Below, piece by piece: positions 1 through 6,233 of a stretch of 9,565 nt of DNA. This DNA comes from an uncultured cyanobacterium. GTDB taxonomy: Bacteria; Cyanobacteriota; Cyanobacteriia; PCC-6307; Cyanobiaceae. The first letter of the stretch is position 1. Every line of letters starts with the position of its first letter. The notes under the pieces were generated by a model. The model was not told where the DNA came from and did not search any database. It saw nothing but the letters and a program-made list of their open reading frames with translations. The DNA lies in NCBI GenBank assembly GCA_903928835.1, contig CAIYSK010000220.1, positions 1 through 9,565 of the forward strand, read 5' to 3'. Position numbers and translations under genes: made by a program.

Positions 1-1439
1 AGCACCAGCAGGTTGCAGGGCTTCAGGAGCATCAAAGCCAGGGCCAGGCGGGCCTTCTCGCCGCCAGAGAGCTTTCCTGCTTCTTTGAACACCGATTCGT
101 TGCTGAAGCAGAACGTGCCGAGGAGGGAGCGCACCTGGGTTTGGGTCCAATCCGGCACCACCTCAAAAATCGTGTCGATCACGGTTTTTGAGAGGTCGAG
201 GGCTTCGGCTTGGTTTTGCTCGAAGTAACCGGCCTCCACGTTGTGCTCGCCCAGGGAGGCCTGGCCGCCATCGGGTTTCTCCATGCCCATCACCAGGCGC
301 AGCAGGGTGGATTTGCCGGCCCCATTGGGTCCCACAAAGGCGATGCGATCGCCCCGTTCCACCTCCAATTCCGCGCCAAGAAACAGGATTTGATCGCCAT
401 AGCTGTGGCTGAGGTCGTGGATCTCGGCCACCAGGCGTCCGGACCGGGGGGCGTCGGGAAAGCGAAACCTGGGCCCGCCCACGGTTTCCATGGGAGCTTC
501 CAGTCGATCGACTTTGTCGAGCAGCTTTTCGCGGCTCTTGGCTTGGGTTGAGCGGGTCGCACTAGCCCGAAAGCGGTCGATGTAGGCCTGTTGGGCGCTG
601 AGTTCTTTCTGCTGGCGGTCGAAGGCTGCCTGGGTGGCTTCCCGCTCGAGCACTTTTTGCTCCAGGTGTTGGCTGTAGTTGCCGAGGTAGCTCCTGGAGA
701 TGCCGCGCTCGGTCTCGACGATTTGATTGCAGATGCGATCGAGAAAGGTGCGGTCGTGGCTGATCACCACCAGGGCTGCGGTTTGCTCCACCAAATAGCC
801 CTCGAGCCACTGGATTGTTTCCACGTCCAGGTGGTTTGTTGGCTCGTCAAGGAGCAGGAGGTCGGGGTCCTGGAGAAGGATTTTCCCGAGGGCAATGCGC
901 ATCTGCCAGCCGCCGGAGTAGTCGCCCACGGGTTGTTCGGCACCCTCAGGGGTGAAGCCAATCGTGGGGAGGAGCTTGTCGATGCGGGCTTCGAGTTCGT
1001 AGCCGTGCAGGGCTTCAAAGCGGCTATGCAGGCGGCCCAGTTCGTGGATCAGTTCGTCGAGGTGCTCGGGATCGGCCGCGGCTTTCTCGCTGCCCATCTC
1101 GACTTCGACCTGGTGTTGGCGGCTGAGCACGTCGGCCGCTTCGCCAAAAGCTTGAAACAACTCCTCGCGCACCGTGCGGTTGAGGTCAACGTCGAACTCC
1201 TGCTGCAGGTAGGCGATGCGGGGGTCGCCCTGGCGCACCACCAGGCCGCTGGTGGGATCCTCCATCCCAGCGATGATTTTCATCTGGGTGGATTTGCCGG
1301 CCCCGTTGACGCCGACCAGACCAATCCGGTCTCCGGGTTTCACTTCCCAGGTGACATCCCGCAGCACCTCACCGGTGGGATAAATCTTGCCGATGCGTTC
1401 GAGTCGGAGCACGGGGCCTGGCAGGAGCCCCTCCATCAT
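1..1439 (-). CDS. ABC-F family ATPase (Uup/EttA-like), 3' end missing
   Basis: This soluble twin-ATPase protein belongs to the ABC-F family, whose members act on ribosomes or translation rather than transporting solutes. 479 residues are visible. The first ATPase domain has Walker A GVNGAGKST (43-51), signature YSGGWQMR (174-181) and Walker B LLLLDEPTNHLD (194-205). The linker at about 250-330 contains RFRASATRSTQAKSREK, typical of the ABC-F inter-domain helices. The second domain has Walker A GPNGAGKST (370-378) and signature LSGGEKAR (457-464). The window ends inside the second Walker B, so perhaps 60-100 residues are missing. There are no membrane segments. Two adjacent ATG codons (1439, 1436) can start it, with only a weak CAGG upstream. 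A GTG at 1412 would begin at VLRLERIGKIY, nearer the usual family start. It is divergent from the small ORF at 1528. The family call is firm; the exact subfamily and role are not. Confidence 0.93.
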   Translation of the reverse strand, partial: MMEGLLPGPVLRLERIGKIYPTGEVLRDVTWEVKPGDRIGLVGVNGAGKSTQMKIIAGMEDPTSGLVVRQGDPRIAYLQQEFDVDLNRTVREELFQAFGEAADVLSRQHQVEVEMGSEKAAADPEHLDELIHELGRLHSRFEALHGYELEARIDKLLPTIGFTPEGAEQPVGDYSGGWQMRIALGKILLQDPDLLLLDEPTNHLDVETIQWLEGYLVEQTAALVVISHDRTFLDRICNQIVETERGISRSYLGNYSQHLEQKVLEREATQAAFDRQQKELSAQQAYIDRFRASATRSTQAKSREKLLDKVDRLEAPMETVGGPRFRFPDAPRSGRLVAEIHDLSHSYGDQILFLGAELEVERGDRIAFVGPNGAGKSTLLRLVMGMEKPDGGQASLGEHNVEAGYFEQNQAEALDLSKTVIDTIFEVVPDWTQTQVRSLLGTFCFSNESVFKEAGKLSGGEKARLALALMLLKPCNLLV

Positions 1440-1527
1440 CCCTGTTGAGGTTCAATTCCAGGACGTGGGGCAGACTCGAGATTGACCGCCCACCAGCCCT
1501 GATCCCCTCCCCCCAGCGACCCCAACG

Positions 1528-1788
1528 ATGATCAAGCGCCTCGAACAGGTGGCGGCCCTTGTGGTGACCGCGGGCCTGGCGATCGTCAGTTACTGGCTGT
1601 TTTTCAGTTGGGCCCAGGGGGGCAGCCTGGGTAAGCCACCCCAGCGCTCCCGCCTGTCACAGGCCCCCGCGGGCCTTGAGCAGCCATTGCTTGCTCGCAC
1701 TGTCGTCGAGGGTGGCGATGTGGGCTTTCACCTCGGCGCTGGTCACGGGCAGGTTCTCCCTGACGCCAATCGCCACGATCCGCTCTAG
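1528..1788 (+). CDS. Possible small single-pass membrane protein
   Basis: I do not recognise this 86-residue ORF. Its start looks like a real peptide: a short basic end (MIKRLEQ), then one hydrophobic helix at about residues 8-28 (AALVVTAGLAIVSYWLFF) ending SWAQGG. The rest, from about residue 45, is antisense to the 3' end of the minus-strand gene at 1657-1908 and looks like noise (Gly/Pro/Arg-rich, no pattern). A run of six G at 1617-1622 sits just where the good part ends. One extra G there would give a 35-residue protein ending GGQPG with a TAA stop near 1632. The true product may therefore be a 35-residue peptide, with either an undercalled base or a recent frame change. There is no clear ribosome binding site; the ATG lies 88 bases from the divergent ABC-F start. 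Function is unknown. Confidence 0.4.
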   Translation: MIKRLEQVAALVVTAGLAIVSYWLFFSWAQGGSLGKPPQRSRLSQAPAGLEQPLLARTVVEGGDVGFHLGAGHGQVLPDANRHDPL

Positions 1789-1908
1789 GGCTCCACTGGG
1801 GTCCTGGAGCGCCTGGCGGAACAGCTCCTGGGTGAGATCAGCATTGCTGCTGATCAGGGCGTATAGATCTGCTGCATTTCCAGTAGGGCTTCCAGGGGTG
1901 CTCGACAT
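1657..1908 (-). CDS. Small conserved-looking protein, faintly Nif11-like
   Basis: This is a soluble protein of 83 residues from ATG 1908, or 89 from a GTG at 1926 that has an AGG 6 bases upstream. Its composition is that of a real protein, with amphipathic stretches: NAADLYALISSNADLTQELF, then DPSGALERIVAIGVRENLPV, then TSAEVKAHIATLDD, ending WLLKARGGL. The order (a helix with L..lI..n.dL, then a 'P..al..I...G....t..E' block) resembles the Nif11-like domain common in cyanobacteria. That is a resemblance by eye, not a confirmed match. If it is Nif11-like it is not an obvious RiPP precursor, because only one residue follows the Gly-Gly and there is no core peptide. It is convergent with the membrane ORF at 1528 and lies about 130 bases downstream of the hypothetical gene at 2036-2329 on the same strand. 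Function is unknown. Confidence 0.65.
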   Translation of the reverse strand: MSSTPGSPTGNAADLYALISSNADLTQELFRQALQDPSGALERIVAIGVRENLPVTSAEVKAHIATLDDSASKQWLLKARGGL

Positions 1909-1999
1909 CGCTTGGGGCCAGGGCACCTAAACCTATGAACATTGGCCCCAAAGGGCATCGAGACGTTGCGGCTTGTTGCCGATGGCTTCCGGGGCCGAG

Positions 2000-2047
2000 G
2001 TCTTCAGCTTGGCTGGTCTTCAGGTTGGCTGGTCTTCAGGCGGCCTG
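2000..2047. repeat. Three tandem 16-bp units
   Basis: Three head-to-tail 16-base copies start at 2000, 2016 and 2032. Units 1 and 2 are GTCTTCAG[C/G]TTGGCTG and differ at one base; unit 3 is GTCTTCAGGCGGCCTG. The third copy overlaps the end of the minus-strand gene at 2036-2329, and the TCA inside it supplies that gene's TGA stop. The array otherwise lies between two minus-strand genes. The period is not a multiple of three, so it is not a protein repeat. Confidence 0.85.
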
Positions 2048-2329
2048 GGGGTAATCGGTTTCCGGAGTACCGCAGGCGGAGGCGTCTTCCATGCTGCGGG
2101 CATCGAGGCAAAGCACCTTGCGGAGCTCGGCGTAGTTGTTGGCCTGGGCCAGGCGCCCTTCCTGTTGGGCGCCGTATTCGGCGCGCTGCAACACGTGGTG
2201 CAGGTGCGTCAGCAGGTAGGTGCTGATGACCGCAGACACCAGCACATCACTGCGCTCAGGGGTGGGCTGATTGCGGCTGGTTTTGGCCCGGGAGGGCTTG
2301 CTGGACGTTGGGGAAATGGTGCGGGGCAT
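2036..2329 (-). CDS. Hypothetical protein with a disordered N-terminus and helical core
   Basis: I cannot name this 97-residue protein. Residues 1-26 are rich in Ser, Thr, Pro, Lys and Arg (probably disordered). Residues 27-75 look like one or two long helices: SDVLVSAVISTYLLTHLHHV, then LQRAEYGAQQEGRLAQANNYAELRKVLCLD. The tail, about 76-97, is acidic and polar and ends DYPQAA. There is no signal peptide and no convincing membrane span; the VLVSAVISTYLL stretch is short and followed by HLHH. The start is well supported: GGAGG lies 7 bases before the ATG, the best Shine-Dalgarno site in the window. It is divergent from the ribbon-helix-helix gene across 98 bases that carry the TGGATA cluster, so it may be that regulator's target. 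The stop lies inside the third 16-bp repeat. Confidence 0.75.
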   Translation of the reverse strand: MPRTISPTSSKPSRAKTSRNQPTPERSDVLVSAVISTYLLTHLHHVLQRAEYGAQQEGRLAQANNYAELRKVLCLDARSMEDASACGTPETDYPQAA

Positions 2330-2336
2330 GGAACAG

Positions 2337-2341
2337 CCTCC
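2337..2341 (-). promoter_or_regulatory. Strong Shine-Dalgarno site (GGAGG)
   Basis: GGAGG on the minus strand sits 7 bases upstream of the ATG at 2329. It fixes that start and is notable because most genes here have weak or no Shine-Dalgarno sites. Confidence 0.8.
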
Positions 2342-2343
2342 GA

Positions 2344-2411
2344 TGGATATGTGCCAGCAGCATAGTCGTGGATACTATCCATGGGCATCTCTGTACACTT
2401 TCGGGTATCCA
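2344..2411. promoter_or_regulatory. Four-copy TGGATA operator-like cluster
   Basis: The hexamer TGGATA occurs on the plus strand at 2344-2349 and 2369-2374, and inverted (TATCCA) at 2376-2381 and 2406-2411. The two central copies form a perfect 13-base palindrome, TGGATACTATCCA (2369-2381). The outer copies flank it at start-to-start distances of 25 and 30 bases and keep the same symmetry. All four lie in the 98-base gap between the divergent starts at 2329 and 2428. Short inverted half-sites next to a ribbon-helix-helix gene are what self-regulating members of that family use. Binding is inferred, not shown. Confidence 0.55.
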
Positions 2412-2427
2412 GCAAGCTTGGCTCCGC

Positions 2428-2724
2428 GTGGCGACCCGGCAAACCTCCTCCAGTGGCCGCCCAAAGTCGCCCCGGGTGCAGGTGGTGTTGCCAGAGGAGT
2501 TATGCAGGCGGTTGGCTGATTTGGCCGATGATGAATCCCGCACGGTCAGCAACATGGCCAAGGTGCTGATCCAGCAGGGGGTGGAGCGTCTCGAGGCCCT
2601 GCGGCGCGGCCAGGCAGGGATCGCTTCGGCGGATCGGTTTCGCCAGGTGCTCGAACAGCAGGAGCAACAGCGGCCCCAACGGTTGCGGGGCGCCCCTCGC
2701 CGGCTCAGGCTGCCGCGGCCCTAG
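2428..2724 (+). CDS. Ribbon-helix-helix (CopG/Arc-type) DNA-binding protein
   Basis: A 98-residue protein from GTG 2428. After a polar lead (ATRQTSSSGRPKSP) comes a short beta strand, RVQVVLP (16-22), helix A, PEELCRRLADLADDE (22-36), and helix B, SRTVSNMAKVLIQQGVERLE (37-56). This is the classic layout of a ribbon-helix-helix domain, in which paired strands enter the DNA major groove. The tail (57-98) is Gln- and Arg-rich (EQQEQQRPQRLRGAPRRLRLPRP) and highly basic. I chose GTG 2428 because it gives a compact lead before the strand; an in-frame GTG at 2368 is possible but would run through the palindrome. It is likely self-regulated through the TGGATA cluster just upstream. It has no partner gene on its own strand, so a toxin-antitoxin role is not supported. 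Its TAG stop overlaps that of anmK on the other strand. Confidence 0.8.
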   Translation: MATRQTSSSGRPKSPRVQVVLPEELCRRLADLADDESRTVSNMAKVLIQQGVERLEALRRGQAGIASADRFRQVLEQQEQQRPQRLRGAPRRLRLPRP

Positions 2725-3881
2725 GCGGGGTTGGCGCAAACGCCCAGGACCGCTGGCCGAGAGGCCCCTGTGACCGATGGGAGATTGCCGGGATGCCGCA
2801 AGGCATGCCACCACGCCAGCAGGGCAAAGGCGAGGGCTTCGCGGTCGCTGTCGCCAATGCCAAGGTCAGCTAAGGGGCGCACCCGGGTGCCGCGGCAGCG
2901 GCGTTGGAGTTCCTCCATCAGCAGGCCATTGCGGCAGCCACCGCCCGCCACCAGGAGCTCTTGGACCGGTGGCCCCTTGGCGAGATCCTGGCCAATCACG
3001 GCGGCGGAGAAGGCCGTGAGGGTGGCCAGGGCATTGGCCGGGTTGGGCTGCTGATGGGCTTGCTGATTGGCTTGTTGGGCCCTGGTTTCTATGGCTACCA
3101 GGCGTTGGGCGAGGTCGGCGCGGCCAAACAATTCCCTTCCGGTTGATTTGGGTGGGGCCTGCTGGAGATAGGCCTCTTGCAGCCAGCTTTGGATCAGGTC
3201 TTCGTCGGGTTGGCCCTGACGTGCCCAGGTTCCATTGGCATCAAAACTGAATTTCCCGCCGCTGAATTGGTGGGCAGCCAGATCCAGCAAGGTGTTGGCG
3301 GGACCGCAATCCCAGCCCAAAACGGGTGCTTTGGCCTCAGGTCCGCTGGCGGGAGGCAGCAGCGTGAGATTGGCGATGCCCCCCAGATTCACCAGGGCTC
3401 TCCACCCACCGATCGGGGGCAACAGGGCGGCATCAGTCGCCGGCACCAATGGGGCACCTTGACCGCCCAGGGCCAGGTCGGCGGCGCGAAAATCAAATAC
3501 CACGGGCGTTTGCAACCGCTGGGCCATGGCAGGGGCCCGCAGCAATTGCCAGCTACCCCCCTGGCGCTCGGCGGTGGGCGGCCGGTGCCACAGGGTTTGG
3601 CCATGGCAGCCCACCAGCTGGGCCAGGCGTTTGGGGTCGCAACTTTGGGCGGTAAGCACATGGACCTCGGTGAGGGCCTCTGCGAGCTCCAAAACATCCG
3701 AGGCGCTGAGGGTTTGGCCCTGGCCGGCCGCCACCAGGGCTTCCCGCAGCTGGCGCGGGTAGGGCAGGGCTGAGCGCTCCAAAATGCGCCAGTTCGGCCG
3801 GCTGGGTTTGCCTGAAAAGCTCGCCAGCACCGCATCAACGCCATCGGCGCTGGTGCCGCTCATGAGCCCCAAAACCCGCAT
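2721..3881 (-). CDS. anmK: Anhydro-N-acetylmuramic acid kinase
   Basis: AnmK hydrolyses the anhydro bond of 1,6-anhydro-N-acetylmuramic acid and phosphorylates it to MurNAc-6-phosphate, recycling cell-wall sugar in the cytoplasm. The protein has 386 residues, close to the family's usual 370-390. Visible marks: the N-terminal ATP loop GLMSGTSADGVDA (5-17), GCHGQTLWHRP (91-101), VVFDFRAADLALGGQGAPLVP (127-147), NLGGIANLT (165-173), the DCGPANTLLD block (191-200; D191 matches the family's catalytic Asp), TGRELFGR (247-254), GGGCRNGLL (313-321) and DSDREALAFALLA (344-356). A Gln/Ala-rich insert (QQANQQAHQQPNPANA, 269-284) looks loop-like. It starts at ATG 3881, 20 bases after the peroxiredoxin stop, without a clear ribosome binding site, and is probably the last gene of the five-gene minus-strand run. 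Its end converges on the ribbon-helix-helix gene. Confidence 0.95.
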   Translation of the reverse strand: MRVLGLMSGTSADGVDAVLASFSGKPSRPNWRILERSALPYPRQLREALVAAGQGQTLSASDVLELAEALTEVHVLTAQSCDPKRLAQLVGCHGQTLWHRPPTAERQGGSWQLLRAPAMAQRLQTPVVFDFRAADLALGGQGAPLVPATDAALLPPIGGWRALVNLGGIANLTLLPPASGPEAKAPVLGWDCGPANTLLDLAAHQFSGGKFSFDANGTWARQGQPDEDLIQSWLQEAYLQQAPPKSTGRELFGRADLAQRLVAIETRAQQANQQAHQQPNPANALATLTAFSAAVIGQDLAKGPPVQELLVAGGGCRNGLLMEELQRRCRGTRVRPLADLGIGDSDREALAFALLAWWHALRHPGNLPSVTGASRPAVLGVCANPA

Positions 3882-3901
3882 CAGTGGTTTCGCTGCTCCA
3901 C

Positions 3902-4537
3902 CTATTTGTTGGGCTGGGGGGTCATGCGCAGGTAGGGCCTGATCTCTGTGACGCCCTTGGGGAATTTGCTGCGGGCCTCTTCGGTGGGGATCGAGGGCAC
4001 GACTACACAGTCTTGGCCGTCCTTCCAGTTCACCGGTGTGGCCACTTGGTGGTGGTCGGTGAGTTGCAGAGAATCAATCACCCGCAGGATTTCATCGAAG
4101 TTGCGCCCCGTGCTGGCGGGGTAGGTGATCTGCAGCCGCAGTTTCTTGTTGGGATCGATGATGAAGACCGAGCGCACGGTCAGGTTGTTGAGCGAGTTGG
4201 GGTGAACCATCCCGTAGAGATCGCTCACCCTCTTATCGGCGTCGGCCAAAATCGGGTAATCGACAGTGGTGTGCTGGGTTTCGTTGATGTCGCCAATCCA
4301 CCCCTTGTGGCTTTCGGCGGAATCCACACTCAGGGCCAGGGTTTTGACATTGCGCATCTCCCACTCGGGCCGCAGCCGTGCCACCTCGCCCAGTTCGGTG
4401 GTGCAGACGGGGGTGTAATCGGCGGGGTGGGAGAACAGCACCACCCAGCTATCGGCACCGAAGTCGTAGAGATTGATCGGACCGAGTTGGGAGTCCTGGG
4501 TGAAATCAGGAACCGTGTCGCCGAGTTGGAGGACCAT
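3902..4537 (-). CDS. 1-Cys peroxiredoxin (Prx6 type)
   Basis: This thiol peroxidase reduces hydrogen peroxide and alkyl hydroperoxides. It has 211 residues. The active site HPADYTPVCTTELG (37-50) fits PxxxTxxC with peroxidatic Cys45; R122 in VRSVFIID is the conserved active-site Arg. The long C-terminal domain with VNWKDGQDCVVVPSI (169-183) and FPKGVTEIRPYLR (192-204) marks the Prx6 group. Another Cys, C177, is in that domain; Prx6 members usually work with one catalytic Cys, so C177 is probably not resolving. I chose ATG 4537 because MVLQLGDTVPDF is the usual family start; the open frame continues upstream only as an overlap with hflX. The start lies 32 bases inside the hflX 3' end, implying translational coupling, with no Shine-Dalgarno site. 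It may be co-expressed with hflX under oxidative or heat stress (inference). Confidence 0.93.
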   Translation of the reverse strand: MVLQLGDTVPDFTQDSQLGPINLYDFGADSWVVLFSHPADYTPVCTTELGEVARLRPEWEMRNVKTLALSVDSAESHKGWIGDINETQHTTVDYPILADADKRVSDLYGMVHPNSLNNLTVRSVFIIDPNKKLRLQITYPASTGRNFDEILRVIDSLQLTDHHQVATPVNWKDGQDCVVVPSIPTEEARSKFPKGVTEIRPYLRMTPQPNK

Positions 4538-6233
4538 GGTCGTGGCTGGGGGGAGGGGATTGGCTGGGGTCGATCGTGCCACAACGATCCAGCCAGTGAC
4601 GGAGTTCGGTTTTGAGGTGCACCAGGCCAAGGGCCTCGGTGGCAGACACAAACAGGGCATCGGATTCCAGGACCCGCGCCCGCTCCACTTCTCCCGTTGG
4701 GCAGCGGTCGATTTGGTTGGCGACCAGGCGCCTGGGGGCCTTAGAGCCGAGGGCATCCAGGATCTGGTGGACGGTGGTGCGCTGCTCGGGCCAGGCCGGA
4801 TCGGAGAGATCCACGACCACTAACAGGCCATCGGCTTCCAGGGTTTCTTCCAAGGTGGAACGAAACGCCTCCACCAGGGGTGGGGGCAGGTTGCGGATGA
4901 ACCCCACGGTGTCGGTGAGCAGCAACGCCATGCTGTTGCCCCCTTCTGGATCGGCAATCTCCAGGCGCCGGGTGGTGGGATCGAGGGTGGCGAACAGTTT
5001 GTTTTCAGCCAGCACGGCGTTGCTGCCCGTGGCTTTGGTGAGGGCGTTGAGCAGCGAACTCTTGCCGGCATTGGTGTAGCCAACCAAGGCGAGCCTTTTC
5101 AGGCCGGAGCGGCCTTCCCGGAGGCGGGCCCGATGCTCACCCAGGGCTTTGACCTCTTTGTTGAGCCGTTCGATGCGCCGGGCAATGGCCCGCCGGTCTT
5201 TTTCCAGCTGGGTCTCACCGGGGCCCCTGGTGCCGATGCCACCGCCCTGGCGCGACAGGCTGAGGCCGCGCCCGCTGAGGCGGGGCAGGCGGTAGCGCAT
5301 TTGGGCCAATTCCACCTGCAAGCGACCCGCGGAGCTAGCGGCTCTTTGGGCAAAGATGTCGAGGATTAGTTCGCTCCTATCGCTCACGGGGAGGTCGAGG
5401 AGCCGTTCCAAATTGCGGGCCTGAACGGGGGTGAGTTCCCGATCGGTCACCACCAGGGTGGCCCCAACCCGGCGGGCTTCCAAGGCGGCTTCGGCCACCT
5501 TGCCCTCCCCCCAGATGGTTTGGGGGGACACCTGGGTGCGGCGCTGCTCCACTACGCCGACGGGGAGTCCCCCGGCGCTGCGCACCAGTCCTTCGAGTTC
5601 GCCGATCAAGCGTTGGGCTGCGCCCCGATCGCCGGGGGTGAGGGCGAGGAGCAACACCTTGTCTTGGGCGGAGGCCACCAGGTCGGTGGTACCGGCCGCG
5701 GCAGGGGCCCCTTGGGCGATGGCCACGCTGGCTGGATCCGTTGCACAGAGATCGACCAGATCGCCTTCGAGCTTCAGGGGCCAGGGCTGGTCAGCTGCGG
5801 TGCTGGGGGTGGCCACCAGGGCAGGCCACTGGCCTCCGGCACCTGCTTGATCGCCATAGCGCAACCAAAGCTGGGGAGAGAGATCCAATCCCACCACGCC
5901 CTCTTGAATGGTGGGTTCGAGGTGCTTGGCCCGGCCGCAACAGGTCACCAGGCGCAGGTCTGTGCCTTGGCGGCGTTCAGGGCCAGGCAGCTTGTCCAGC
6001 ATCCGGCCCGATTGTTCCAGGGGCCCCACCCACAGCAGCCTGCATAGGCCGCGCCCATCAATCACCAGGGTGAGCGGCAGGTTCAGTTCCCGACTTTCGC
6101 TGGCCAGCCGCTGCAGGCAGAGCAATTCCGCGAGGCCATCCTCGGGGTGGCGCCGATGGCAGAGCCTCTCCAGGCGACGACTCTGGGAGGGGCGTAAGCC
6201 TGCGGTGCGACCAGCCAGAACTCCTTGCTTCAA
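4506..6233 (-). CDS. hflX: GTPase HflX, long cyanobacterial form
   Basis: HflX is a ribosome-associated GTPase that in studied bacteria splits stalled 70S ribosomes after heat or antibiotic stress. This one has 575 residues; E. coli HflX has about 426. The extra ~195 N-terminal residues (MKQGVLAGRTAGLRPSQS..., ending near 200) are a form I associate with cyanobacteria. The core then has the family substrate-recognition domain (VGVVEQRRTQVSPQTIWGEG, 225-244, and RSELILDIFAQRA, 286-298), the glycine-rich GRGLSLSRQGGGIGTRGPGE (321-340), G1 GYTNAGKS (385-392), G3 DTVGF (441-445), G4 NQID (506-509) and G5 SAT (530-532). G4 has Gln where NKxD is usual. The start is TTG 6233, overlapping the HAD gene's TGA by TTGA. 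The C-terminal tail (SQSPPPSHDHGPPTRRHGS) encodes the overlap with the peroxiredoxin start and is probably disordered. Confidence 0.95.
   Translation of the reverse strand: MKQGVLAGRTAGLRPSQSRRLERLCHRRHPEDGLAELLCLQRLASESRELNLPLTLVIDGRGLCRLLWVGPLEQSGRMLDKLPGPERRQGTDLRLVTCCGRAKHLEPTIQEGVVGLDLSPQLWLRYGDQAGAGGQWPALVATPSTAADQPWPLKLEGDLVDLCATDPASVAIAQGAPAAAGTTDLVASAQDKVLLLALTPGDRGAAQRLIGELEGLVRSAGGLPVGVVEQRRTQVSPQTIWGEGKVAEAALEARRVGATLVVTDRELTPVQARNLERLLDLPVSDRSELILDIFAQRAASSAGRLQVELAQMRYRLPRLSGRGLSLSRQGGGIGTRGPGETQLEKDRRAIARRIERLNKEVKALGEHRARLREGRSGLKRLALVGYTNAGKSSLLNALTKATGSNAVLAENKLFATLDPTTRRLEIADPEGGNSMALLLTDTVGFIRNLPPPLVEAFRSTLEETLEADGLLVVVDLSDPAWPEQRTTVHQILDALGSKAPRRLVANQIDRCPTGEVERARVLESDALFVSATEALGLVHLKTELRHWLDRCGTIDPSQSPPPSHDHGPPTRRHGS

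Noticed and set aside
591..1448. Open frame of 285 codons on the plus strand opposite the ABC-F gene
   Set aside because: The opposite strand has both Walker A motifs, both signatures and the ABC-F linker; this frame has no motif.
1482..1487. TTGACC as a -35 box for the ORF at 1528
   Set aside because: No acceptable -10 box occurs 16-18 bases downstream; that stretch is C-rich.
1662..1675. GGCCC-CCGC-GGGCC hairpin near the end of the gene at 1657-1908
   Set aside because: It lies inside the coding end and has no T-run after it on either strand, so it is not a supported terminator.
2308..2427. Extension of the RHH protein by 40 residues upstream
   Set aside because: It would overlap the start of the divergent gene and read through the palindrome. 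The added residues (Trp/Cys-rich) look non-coding.
2308..2724. Toxin-antitoxin pair built on the RHH protein
   Set aside because: RHH antitoxins normally have a toxin gene directly downstream on the same strand. Here anmK converges, and the divergent 97-residue protein shows no toxin motif I can recognise.
3884..4615. Open frame of 243 codons on the plus strand opposite the peroxiredoxin
   Set aside because: It is antisense to the peroxiredoxin with its PVCTTE active site. Its His/Gly/Val-rich composition is typical of a shadow frame.
4538..4756. Extension of the peroxiredoxin by 73 residues upstream of ATG 4537
   Set aside because: The extra part is a shadow of the hflX 3' end, and MVLQLGDTVPDF is the normal family start.
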